From Nitrospina sp. (GTDB lineage: Bacteria; Nitrospinota; Nitrospinia; Nitrospinales; VA-1): DNA of 58,060 nucleotides. The notes below the pieces were generated by a model, which had not been told where the DNA came from, did no database searches, and saw nothing but the letters and a program-made list of their open reading frames with translations. The position numbers were made by a program, and so were the translations under genes. Positions 50,962 through 58,060 of the stretch are shown here, piece after piece. Location of the stretch: contig JABIAY010000067.1 in NCBI GenBank assembly GCA_018653085.1, positions 1-58,060 on the forward strand. Reading direction: 5' to 3'. Positions within the stretch are counted from its first letter, which is position 1, and each line of letters opens with the position of its first letter.

Positions 50962-52281
50962 TTAATCCTCCAGAATCTTTTTCAATTCATTCATACTGGT
51001 TCGCCAGTCAATTCCATCAAAAATTCCCTGCTTGAGGTAGGGCATCATGAGGTCATGTTTTTGAATAGCCTGATCAATTTTGGGATTACTGCCACGTGTG
51101 TAAGCCCCGATATTGATCAGGTCTTCAGCCGACTTATAAGTCGCCATAATATCCTTGAACTTCATGGACAAATCATAGTGTTCCTTGGAGACAACATCAA
51201 TCATCAAACGGCTGACACTATTCAGAACATCAATGGCAGGATAATGGTTATGCATAGCCAGTTCGCGGCTTAGCACAATATGTCCATCGAGAATGGCTCG
51301 CACGGCATCTGATATGGGCTCGTTCAAATCATCCCCTTCCACCAGTACCGTATAAAGGCCGGTTATCGAGCCTTCGCTTGATGAAGTTCCGGCACGCTCC
51401 AGTAATTTAGGCAGCAAGGAAAATACCGAAGGCGTAAATCCTCGTGTGGCGGGAGGCTCTCCAACAGAAAGGCCAATCTCCCTTTGCGCCAGGGCAAAAC
51501 GGGTGACCGAATCCATCATCAGCATAACATCGTTTCCCTGGTCACGAAAATATTCAGCAATGGTCGTTGCAATATAAGCCCCGCGAAGCCGGACCAGCGG
51601 AGGCTCATCGGAAGCCGCGGCAATCACCACGGACCGCTTCAAACCTTCCTCGCCCAGGTTTTCATCAATAAATTCCTTGACCTCCCTGCCCCTTTCACCA
51701 ATGAACGCAATCACATTCACATCGGCATTGGTGTTTCGGGCAATCATTCCCATCAGAACCGATTTACCCACTCCGGTTCCAGCAAGGATTCCCAATCTCT
51801 GACCTTTGGCAAAAGAAAGCAGTCCATTGAGAGCCCGCACCCCTACGTCCAACGGCTCCCTCAAGCGTCTTCGATCCAGTGGATTCACCGGACTGCCCAT
51901 CAGTGGATATTCACTCCCAAAAGGAATCGGTCCTTTGCCATCAATAGGCTGACCGTTACCATCGAGGATTCTCCCAATCAATCCATCACTGGGTTTATAG
52001 GTAGGGGATTCTTCTGTGGCTTCAATAAGGCTTCCTGGCTCAATTCCAAGCATATCTCCAAGAGGCATCAACAAAGTACTTTGATCTCGAAAACCTACCA
52101 CCTGTGCTTGAATAGGCGGCCGGTTACTCGGGTAGATAGTGCAAAGGCTTCCCACTGATACCGCCGGGCCATCCCCTTCAAGGACCAGGCCAATAACCCG
52201 ATTCACTTTTCCCGTTTTCTTTACGAAATCGGTTTTCTTGATAAATGAACTGTATTTTTTAAAATCAATAACGGTATCCAT
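50962..52281 (-). CDS. fliI: Flagellum-specific export ATPase FliI
   Basis: This 439-residue protein has the F1-beta-like fold. Walker A is GTGVGKS at residues 168-174, and DVGVRALNGLLSFAKGQRLG precedes it. The Walker B region MLMMDSVTRFALAQREIGL and the FliI-specific SVFSLLPKLLERAGTSSSEG, then LSRELAMHNHYPAIDVL, follow. It energises export of flagellar rod, hook and filament subunits with FliH and FliJ. It lies 6 bp after fliH. Confidence 0.95.
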   Translation of the reverse strand: MDTVIDFKKYSSFIKKTDFVKKTGKVNRVIGLVLEGDGPAVSVGSLCTIYPSNRPPIQAQVVGFRDQSTLLMPLGDMLGIEPGSLIEATEESPTYKPSDGLIGRILDGNGQPIDGKGPIPFGSEYPLMGSPVNPLDRRRLREPLDVGVRALNGLLSFAKGQRLGILAGTGVGKSVLMGMIARNTNADVNVIAFIGERGREVKEFIDENLGEEGLKRSVVIAAASDEPPLVRLRGAYIATTIAEYFRDQGNDVMLMMDSVTRFALAQREIGLSVGEPPATRGFTPSVFSLLPKLLERAGTSSSEGSITGLYTVLVEGDDLNEPISDAVRAILDGHIVLSRELAMHNHYPAIDVLNSVSRLMIDVVSKEHYDLSMKFKDIMATYKSAEDLINIGAYTRGSNPKIDQAIQKHDLMMPYLKQGIFDGIDWRTSMNELKKILED

Positions 52282-52287
52282 AATTAC

Positions 52288-53253
52288 TCAATTCGTTTCT
52301 TCAGGGGATTCGGTTTCTGGATCGTTTTCCTGCGCCGGGGTTTCGCCCTGCTCTTCCTCGGCGACTTCTTCAGTACTCGTTGCGGAATCCTGCGCCGGGG
52401 TTTCGCCTGGCTCCTCCTCGGCAATTTCTTCTTCAGTACCCGTTGCGGAATCCTCTTGAAGGGTTGACGCAGAAATCAACTCGTCAGGAGGTGGTGGAGC
52501 GAGGTTCAGGATGCGGTCCATCTGTTCTCCCAGCTTGTCCATTCTGGCATCAACCACGCCAAAGTTAGTTTCCACAACACAGCCACCCCGCTCTACTCCG
52601 GAATGCGCCTCAAAGGTAATATTTTTAATTTCACTGAACAGGTGGTGCAACTCAGGGCGAAAGCTTTCCGCATAACCTTTATCCGCAGGGTTAATCTTGA
52701 TGACCATCGACTCACGGTCCAGCACCGATTGAACAGCCAGTCGGATCATCTCCTGTACCGCATCATCCCGTGTGGAAAACTCGAAATGGATGACCTTTTT
52801 CGCGAGGTCAACCACCATTTCGATCATCTCTCTCTCCCCCTTGTCATACATATTTTTGCGAAAAACGGTCAAATCCGCAATCAGACCCTGTATCGTTTCC
52901 AGAAAAGGACTGAATTCTTTTTTGGCGGCTTCTTCTCCCTTTTTAAATCCTTCATTGTAACCCTCATCGTGACCTTCTTTTTGGGCATGGGTCCTGATTT
53001 CCGCAGATTGCCTTTTTGCCTTGTCCAGGGCATCCTTGAGAAGTTCTTTTACCCCCTCCTTGGCTGTCTTGACATTGCCCTGATCAAAGTTTCGGGCATT
53101 TTCCGAATCATAGGTAAAACCACGCCTCATGGAAGAATCCTGGATATTCAGTTCATCCAGCTCAAAAGAACGTACCTCCTGTGAAGAGGCGCTTTCTTTT
53201 TCCTGTTCCGGTTCAAGATTACTTTTGGTAAATGTACTGCTTGGGTCAGACAA
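52288..53253 (-). CDS. fliH: Flagellar assembly protein FliH
   Basis: This 321-residue protein uses a TTG start that overlaps the tail of the fliG remnant. The central FliH region has KRQSAEIRTHAQKEGHDEGY, NEGFKKGEEAAKKEF and MVVDLAKKVIHFE, then GVERGGCVVETNFGVVDARM. At 321 residues it is longer than most FliH proteins because of acidic low-complexity tails. The C-terminal tail contains a tandem 60-bp duplication (52329-52448) encoding two copies of a SAT-x-TEE...GETPAQ unit. FliH regulates FliI and docks it on the C-ring; its usual partner FliN is not in the window. Confidence 0.88.
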   Translation of the reverse strand: MSDPSSTFTKSNLEPEQEKESASSQEVRSFELDELNIQDSSMRRGFTYDSENARNFDQGNVKTAKEGVKELLKDALDKAKRQSAEIRTHAQKEGHDEGYNEGFKKGEEAAKKEFSPFLETIQGLIADLTVFRKNMYDKGEREMIEMVVDLAKKVIHFEFSTRDDAVQEMIRLAVQSVLDRESMVIKINPADKGYAESFRPELHHLFSEIKNITFEAHSGVERGGCVVETNFGVVDARMDKLGEQMDRILNLAPPPPDELISASTLQEDSATGTEEEIAEEEPGETPAQDSATSTEEVAEEEQGETPAQENDPETESPEETN

Positions 53254-53352
53254 TGGCTTCTCCTTGGCCTATAATGATTTTTCCATCTTCTTCCAATTTC
53301 TTGCACACGGCAATGGTTTTTTACCGAGTTTTTCCTGCTCGCTGATTCTCAT
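53246..53352 (-). pseudogene. fliG: fliG remnant (C-terminal about 36 codons, frameshifted)
   Basis: Between fliF and fliH, where fliG normally lies, one frame reads MRISEQEKLGKK. After a six-A run (53317-53322 as T on the plus strand) another frame reads TIAVCKKLEEDGKIII, then GQGEAIV and a TGA that overlaps the fliH start. Joined, these match the extreme C-terminus of FliG (R-x-S-x-x-E...I-x-x-x-x-x-LEE-x-G-x-I-x-I). The other roughly 300 codons are absent; the fragment starts 12 bases after the fliF stop. Either fliG was deleted, or an assembly lost it. Confidence 0.78.
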
Positions 53353-53364
53353 AGCCAACTTGCT

Positions 53365-54963
53365 TTAACTTTTAGCTGGTTTAGGTTCTTTTTCCCGCAT
53401 CCATTTTCGGATCACGCTGGCAGTGTATTTGGGATCATTAGAAACAAACTCTGCCACTGAATCACGAATATGAGCCGACTCGGAAGCCATTTCACTAAGG
53501 CGTTGTTTCTCTTCATCCACTGCGTCAAATTCCGTTGCGCCCAGTTGATCTGCTTCCGGCATCACTTCCACCGTCATCGTCATCCAATTGATGATAGGCC
53601 GGATGACCCGGGTGAAAAACAGAATAAGGAATATCAGACCCACCACCAGTTTTCCGATTTCCATGCCCAGGTCAATCTGTTCGGACCGGGCGATATCTTC
53701 CTTCTGCATTTCCAACTCGGACCGATCAAATTGAATGTTCTCAACCTGAATGATATCTCCCCGGTCCTGATCAAACCCCACAGCAGACTGAATGATTTGC
53801 AGGTACTTGTCCATGTCCTCCTGAGATCGCGGCTGATATTCCGGCGGGTCTCCCGCCATGGAGCCATCGACCATCACTGCGACACTGAGTTTTGAAATCT
53901 CGCCGACCGGTTTCGAAACCCTCCGGACAACCTTGTTTATTTCATAATTTGTAATAGCATTCGATTTATTCCGCTTGGCCGCTTGGCCAACGGTTCCACC
54001 TGGAGATGCACCCGATGGGACCAAAGCCTGAACACCCGGAATCCCTCCTGGAGGCGTAGCACCTGTAGAGGACTCAGTAACCTGGTTTTCACTTCTCACA
54101 ACCTGAGAGTCTGGATCATAAATTTCCTCGGTTCTTTCCACTTTTTCAAAATCCAACTCTGCCGAGACTTTGGCGATCACTTTTCCCATCCCCAATGCAT
54201 CTTCCAGCATTTTAATAATACTTTGTTGAAGTTTTCTTTCCACCCGCGTTTTATGTTTGAAATTGGATGACGACATCATCGCTTCAACAGAGGATTCCAT
54301 ACCACCGGAAAGCAGATTACCCTTCACATCGACCACCACCACATCCTTCGCAGAAATACCCCCGACACTCGCTGAAACTAGGTGGACGATTCCCTGCACC
54401 TGGGTTTCCGTCAGGGTTTTACCGGATTTAATTTTCAACGTCACAGAAGCCTTGCCCTTGGGCTTACCCTTGCGAAACAGATTGTCCTTGGGGATAACCA
54501 GATGAATCCGGACTTGGGCCACCGCGTCCAGGGTTTTGATAGTACGAGTCAGCTCACCCTGCAAGGCTCTTTGGAAATTTAATTTTTGTACAAATTCCGT
54601 CATTCCTAATGGGGTATCATCAAAAATTTCCAAGCCAACATCGGAACCCTCCGGCAACCCTTCGCTGGCTAATTGCAGGCGGACTTCATGCAACTGGTCC
54701 GAAGCAACGCGAATCGTCCGGCCCTGGTTTGAAAGCTCAAAAGGAATTTTCTGGGATTTCAGTTTATCCACAATCGCTCCCGCGTCCTCAGTAGAGAGGT
54801 TGGCATAAAGAAGCTGATAGTCTGGAGTCTTCAACCACAAGGACATCACCAACAGAGATGCCAGGGCCAAAGCGACAAGAGACAGGGCCGCTATCTTCTT
54901 ACCTTGTGAAAGTTCGCCAAACCGTTCGCCAAACTGTCTTAAAAAATCCAGAAAATTTTCCAT
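53365..54963 (-). CDS. fliF: Flagellar MS-ring protein FliF
   Basis: This 532-residue protein has the standard FliF layout. A first membrane helix lies at about 25-45. The YscJ-like ring domain has YQLLYANLSTEDAGAIVDKL, EGLPEGSDVGLEIFDDTPLG and RTIKTLDAVAQVRIHLVIP. The periplasmic domain follows, then a second helix (about 435-455) and the cytoplasmic FliG-binding tail (FVSNDPKYTASVIRKWMREK). The tail is intact, although the fliG gene that should supply its partner is reduced to a fragment immediately downstream. fliE, usually just upstream, is missing; only 27 bp separate fliF from flgC. Confidence 0.95.
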   Translation of the reverse strand: MENFLDFLRQFGERFGELSQGKKIAALSLVALALASLLVMSLWLKTPDYQLLYANLSTEDAGAIVDKLKSQKIPFELSNQGRTIRVASDQLHEVRLQLASEGLPEGSDVGLEIFDDTPLGMTEFVQKLNFQRALQGELTRTIKTLDAVAQVRIHLVIPKDNLFRKGKPKGKASVTLKIKSGKTLTETQVQGIVHLVSASVGGISAKDVVVVDVKGNLLSGGMESSVEAMMSSSNFKHKTRVERKLQQSIIKMLEDALGMGKVIAKVSAELDFEKVERTEEIYDPDSQVVRSENQVTESSTGATPPGGIPGVQALVPSGASPGGTVGQAAKRNKSNAITNYEINKVVRRVSKPVGEISKLSVAVMVDGSMAGDPPEYQPRSQEDMDKYLQIIQSAVGFDQDRGDIIQVENIQFDRSELEMQKEDIARSEQIDLGMEIGKLVVGLIFLILFFTRVIRPIINWMTMTVEVMPEADQLGATEFDAVDEEKQRLSEMASESAHIRDSVAEFVSNDPKYTASVIRKWMREKEPKPAKS

Positions 54964-54990
54964 GAGAATTATTGTTTAAAGGTTTTTTAT

Positions 54991-55434
54991 TTAACGACCC
55001 AGATCGATCGCTCGAATGGCCATGGCCTTGGAAGCATTGAGAGCTGTGATATTCGCCTCAAACGACCTTTGCGTGGTGACCATATTCACTATTTCCGTCA
55101 TTTGATCAATATTAGGCATCGCAACATAACCCAGATCATTGGCATCGGGGTGGCTCGGGTTATAAACCAAACGCGGTTCCGACTGATCCTCGACCACATC
55201 CGCGACCTGCACCTTGGTCAACTTATCACCCAACGCATTTTTAAACGTGTTGCCAAATTCATCTGCCAGGGGAACCGCAGTAACCAGAACATCTTTCCGG
55301 CGATAGGGCCCTCCTTCCGGAGTCCGTGTGGTTTCTATATTGGCCAGATTGCTGGAGATGGTCTCCATCCGCTTGCGTTGAGTTGCCAAGCCCGATGAAC
55401 TGATTTTCATATTTGTCAGAAAGTCCATAATCAT
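54991..55434 (-). CDS. flgC: Flagellar basal-body rod protein FlgC
   Basis: This 147-residue protein has the rod-protein N-terminus (MKISSSGLATQRKRMETISS, then NLANIETTRTPEGGPYRR) and C-terminus (VAMPNIDQMTEIVNMVTTQR, then SFEANITALNASKAMAIRAI). The start may be the ATG at 55428, two codons on. FlgC forms the proximal rod with FlgB and FlgF. flgB normally precedes flgC, but the 300 bp upstream show no FlgB sequence. Confidence 0.93.
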   Translation of the reverse strand: MIMDFLTNMKISSSGLATQRKRMETISSNLANIETTRTPEGGPYRRKDVLVTAVPLADEFGNTFKNALGDKLTKVQVADVVEDQSEPRLVYNPSHPDANDLGYVAMPNIDQMTEIVNMVTTQRSFEANITALNASKAMAIRAIDLGR

Positions 55435-55734
55435 TCTCTAAAAAAGTTTGTTTTTTATAGAAGGCTTTTGCCTCCAATAATGCGTTCAGGTTAAATAAAG
55501 CAAGTTTCATACCATAGGAAGCCAAAAGGGGGAAAGAACAGCGATGGCAACAAAAACCCTTTATCTATAAAGAGTTATGTGGATAAGAGCGGAGGTGGGG
55601 AAGTGGTGAATTTTCCCGGCATGGGCAAAATCCGTCATAATTTTGGCCCTTGCCAGTGAGCTACCGGCATGGAGTGTAACCTGCCCTCATCTTTGCGAAA
55701 AAGCCTTTTTAGGTAACAGGGTACAGATTGCGTT
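55435..55734. other. 300-bp gap between the NtrC-type regulator and flgC
   Basis: No gene, repeat R-family module or clear sigma-54 (GG-N10-GC) promoter was found. One exact DnaA-box-like TGTGGATAA lies at 55578-55586 and a small AGGC/GCCT hairpin near 55460-55475. If the flagellar genes have their own promoter it should be here. Confidence 0.5.
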
Positions 55735-57111
55735 CTACTCGCCCTCGTTATATTCGTTGAGTTTGTTGCGCAAGGTGCGGATGCTGATGCCCAGAGATTC
55801 GGCGGCTTTGGTTTTGTTGTCACTGAACTCTTTCAGTGTTTGCAGGATCAATTCTTTTTCCATTTCAGAAATCGTTCCGGTGAGTCTTGCACCAGCCGCA
55901 TTTTTTCCGGAAGAGAGCGGCTCATCATCGAAAAACAGATGCGCGGGAAGCAGAGTATCACCCTGGCACATCAGGCATGTCCGTTCGATGATGTTTCCCA
56001 GTTCCCGAATGTTGCCGGGCCAGCTATATTTTTTCAGCAGGGCCAGGGTCGCCGGATCCATCTTGACGGGAGAGCGGGAGTTTTCCTGGCAAAACTGGTT
56101 CATAAAATGTTCCGCCAAAATTGGAATGTCATCCTTTCTTTCACGCAGGGGAATTAAATTCAAAGGAATCACATTTAACCGGTAATACAGGTCTTCGCGG
56201 AATTCCTGATCCTGAATTCGGCGGCGGACATCACTGTTGGTCGTAGCAATCACCCTCACGTCCACAGGGATAGGGGCCTTACCGCCCACCTTATCCACCT
56301 CATGTTCCTGCAAAACCCGCAGGAGTTTGGCCTGTAGAGGCAGACCCATCTCTGTGATCTCATCCAGTAGAAGTGAGCTTTGGTGAGCCTGCTGAAACTT
56401 TCCTTCCTTGTTTTCCGTGGCTCCGGTAAAAGACCCTTTTTCATGACCGAATAGTTCCGACTCCAGCAGACCTTCGGGCAAAGCGGCGCAGTTGACAGCC
56501 ATAAAGGCCTTTCCAGCTCGGGGACTGCATTGATGGATATAGCGCGCAAATAATTCCTTTCCGGTCCCGGTCTCTCCCATAATGAGGACAGTCGATTTAC
56601 TGTAAGCAACATTCTCAGCAAATTTCAGGAGTTTTTTCATTTCCTCATTCTGGGTCACGATTTTTTTTGTGATGATCGAATCGGCCTTGTCGATAAAACC
56701 CATCGGGCGAACTGGAGGAACATAATCCTGTGGATTTAAAAATGCACGCTTCACCGTAGAAACCAGCACATCAGCAGAAAACCCGGACCCTTTTATCAGA
56801 TAATCGAAGGCACCTTCCTTCATCGCCTCGACCGCATTGTCGATCGTTCCATATGCGGTCATCATGACTACGGGTATCTTGGGTGAACGTTCCTTGACCG
56901 CCCGCAACAATTCCAATCCACTCAGTTTTGGCATGCGCACATCTGTCAGAACCAGGTCAAACGCGTCATCCTCAAACAGGTCCAGTGCCTGTTTACCGTC
57001 TTCCGCGCAAACTAGTTGATAGTCCTCGCGCTTCAGGGTTGTTTCCAACGCAATCCTCATTTCGGATTCGTCATCAACAATCAGTATTTTTTTGGAAGAA
57101 TTATTTTCCAT
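55735..57111 (-). CDS. NtrC-family sigma-54-dependent response regulator (FlrC/FleR-like)
   Basis: From the ATG at 57111 the protein has 458 residues. It has a receiver domain (ILIVDDESEMR, phospho-acceptor D57 in VLTDVRMPKLSG) and a sigma-54 AAA+ domain (Walker A GETGTGKELF, the loop GSFTGATENKEG, VNCAALPEGLLESELFGHEK, DLYYRLNVIPLNLIPLRERK). A Fis-type helix-turn-helix follows (NKTKAAESLGISIRTLRNKL). Its start overlaps the kinase gene's end by 11 bp, so it is the cognate regulator. Its position before flgC suggests control of flagellar genes, as with FlrC; direct targets are inference. Confidence 0.9.
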   Translation of the reverse strand: MENNSSKKILIVDDESEMRIALETTLKREDYQLVCAEDGKQALDLFEDDAFDLVLTDVRMPKLSGLELLRAVKERSPKIPVVMMTAYGTIDNAVEAMKEGAFDYLIKGSGFSADVLVSTVKRAFLNPQDYVPPVRPMGFIDKADSIITKKIVTQNEEMKKLLKFAENVAYSKSTVLIMGETGTGKELFARYIHQCSPRAGKAFMAVNCAALPEGLLESELFGHEKGSFTGATENKEGKFQQAHQSSLLLDEITEMGLPLQAKLLRVLQEHEVDKVGGKAPIPVDVRVIATTNSDVRRRIQDQEFREDLYYRLNVIPLNLIPLRERKDDIPILAEHFMNQFCQENSRSPVKMDPATLALLKKYSWPGNIRELGNIIERTCLMCQGDTLLPAHLFFDDEPLSSGKNAAGARLTGTISEMEKELILQTLKEFSDNKTKAAESLGISIRTLRNKLNEYNEGE

Positions 57112-58060
57112 CGAAATCCTCATCCCAGCAGGGAATCTTAACCTTAAAAGATGTGCTCTTGCCTTCTTCACTCATGGCTTCAATCGTCCCCTGGTGGGCT
57201 TTGATAATATTATGCGATATGGCCAACCCCAGTCCCGTCCCCTTATCCTTGGTAGTAAAAAAGGGATTGAAAATTTTGGTAAGGTCATCGGCAGAAATCC
57301 CCCCACCCGTATCGGTAACAGTAACGGCGATAAATTTACGGGCTTCCTTCCCACTTTCCGACCCGGACACCGGTATCAAAGCTTTCTCAGTTTGCAAACG
57401 CAGTTCGCCTCCACCCGGCATGGCCTGAATAGCGTTACGGATCAAATTGGGAAAAACCTGCCGCAATAACTCCCGGTCGCCGTTTGCCAGCATCTCTTCC
57501 TTGCCAAAATCGCGCACCACCTTAATATTGCCTGGCACTCTGATATCGTCCAGACCGTCCAACAATTCCGTCAATAAAAGATTGATATCACATTGCTGGC
57601 GGGATGGCTGAGCCGACTTGGCAAATAACAGAAGTGTAGATATGATTCGGTCCATGTTCTGCACACCCGCACGGATATGCTGGACCAGCTTCGCTTTTTC
57701 AGGATCTCCTTCCAGGTCTTTCTTAAGCAACGAGGCGAACAGTTCTATACTACCCAGCGGATTCCTGATTTCATGTGCGATTCCTGCCGCCATTTCTCCC
57801 ATTTCCCTTAGCCTCTGGTTACGATGGGCAAACTCCTCCAGTCGGCGTAAGTCAGTCCTGTCCTGAAGGATCAACACGGTTCCTATCTGGCCGCCATGAT
57901 TGTCCCATACGGGAGATGCGGAAACACGGGCATGGATTATTTTCTTTTCGGGAGTGGTAATATCCTCATCCCGGCTGATCGTTTCCTTATGGTTTTTTTC
58001 CAGTCTGGATACCAGGTTTTCAAACAAGTCGAACGGAAAAACTTCTTTCAGGGTTTTTCC
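57101..58060 (-). CDS. PAS-containing sensor histidine kinase (FlrB/AtoS-like), N-terminus outside window
   Basis: The frame is open to the window edge, so the N-terminal part is missing; the 319 visible residues begin GKTLKEVFP, a PAS-domain sequence. After VILQDRTDLRRLEEFAHRNQ comes HisKA with the histidine in GIAHEIRNPLGSIELFASLL. The HATPase has NAIQAMPGGGELRL, DTGGGIS and GTGLGLAISHNII. It should phosphorylate the overlapping NtrC-type regulator. Cytoplasmic PAS sensing fits FlrB-type flagellar kinases. Confidence 0.88.
   Translation of the reverse strand, partial: GKTLKEVFPFDLFENLVSRLEKNHKETISRDEDITTPEKKIIHARVSASPVWDNHGGQIGTVLILQDRTDLRRLEEFAHRNQRLREMGEMAAGIAHEIRNPLGSIELFASLLKKDLEGDPEKAKLVQHIRAGVQNMDRIISTLLLFAKSAQPSRQQCDINLLLTELLDGLDDIRVPGNIKVVRDFGKEEMLANGDRELLRQVFPNLIRNAIQAMPGGGELRLQTEKALIPVSGSESGKEARKFIAVTVTDTGGGISADDLTKIFNPFFTTKDKGTGLGLAISHNIIKAHQGTIEAMSEEGKSTSFKVKIPCWDEDFDGK

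Noticed and set aside
55435-55525. flgB remnant upstream of flgC
   Set aside because: An open frame with MKLALFNLNALLEAKAFYKK continues into this region, but it shows none of the conserved FlgB N- or C-terminal rod-protein patterns.
55578-55586. Replication origin at an exact DnaA box
   Set aside because: Only one box is visible, with no cluster, AT-rich unwinding element or dnaA/dnaN neighbours.
55435-55734. Sigma-54 promoter for flgC
   Set aside because: No GG-N10-GC element with flanking TGGCAC/TTGCA character was found on the minus strand.

Overview
The window is 58 kb of a Gram-negative, flagellated and piliated bacterial chromosome. Outer-membrane secretin, SurA-like chaperone, lipoprotein, Tat and flagellar genes all point to a diderm. 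The gene mix (MSHA-type pilus locus, NtrC-type regulator beside a flagellar operon, PntAB transhydrogenase, tandem-domain ThyX-like protein, lysine 2,3-aminomutase family) would fit a Nitrospinota- or delta-proteobacterium-like lineage, but the taxon is inference; no rRNA, tRNA or phylogenetic marker settles it.

Layout. 1-12.2 kb is a housekeeping mosaic mostly on the + strand: the tail of a radical SAM/SPASM protein, a parvulin, maf, a translationally coupled trio (zinc-ribbon protein, FGE-fold protein, UMF1-type permease), a SurA-like chaperone, a BON lipoprotein, priA, a YqaA-like membrane protein, cutA, msrP and a small periplasmic protein. 12.3-19.2 kb reads mainly on the - strand: pntAB, the ThyX-like protein, a second FGE-fold protein coupled to a DUF4149-like membrane protein, and small membrane proteins. 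19.5-34.8 kb holds aroA, a YyaL/DUF255 protein, bioB, trxA, a GGCT-like protein with a DDAH-like hydrolase, a three-gene PhnD-like lipoprotein/sensor kinase/hybrid kinase system, a Lon-N-domain protein, an unrecognised 466-residue protein, a glutaredoxin and a kamA-family gene. 34.9-38.4 kb has a membrane spermidine-synthase-like pair convergent with two paralogous exported Lys/Asp-rich proteins. 38.5-49.0 kb is an MSHA-like pilus locus (four prepilin-like proteins, PilM-PilN fusion, PilO, PilP, secretin, MshM-like ATPase with SPOR domain, MshN-like TPR protein), preceded by a perfect sigma-70 consensus promoter. 49.8-58.06 kb is a - strand flagellar cluster (sensor kinase, NtrC-type regulator, flgC, fliF, fliH, fliI, fliJ, motE-like).

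Three things stand out. First, a family of mosaic, palindrome-rich intergenic repeats occurs at about thirteen places, all but one within the first 35 kb. It is absent from the pilus and flagellar operons and mostly sits at gene 3' ends, where its conserved TAG serves in frame as the stop codon of at least four genes. Second, the flagellar operon has lost fliG: only about 36 codons of its C-terminus remain, with a frameshift, between fliF and fliH. flgB and fliE are also missing from their usual places. Third, the mshN-like gene is split by one in-frame TAA between its membrane anchor and its TPR domain. Together these suggest degradation of surface appendages, or assembly-level errors that raw reads could expose.

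No tRNA, rRNA, CRISPR array, transposase or prophage gene was seen.
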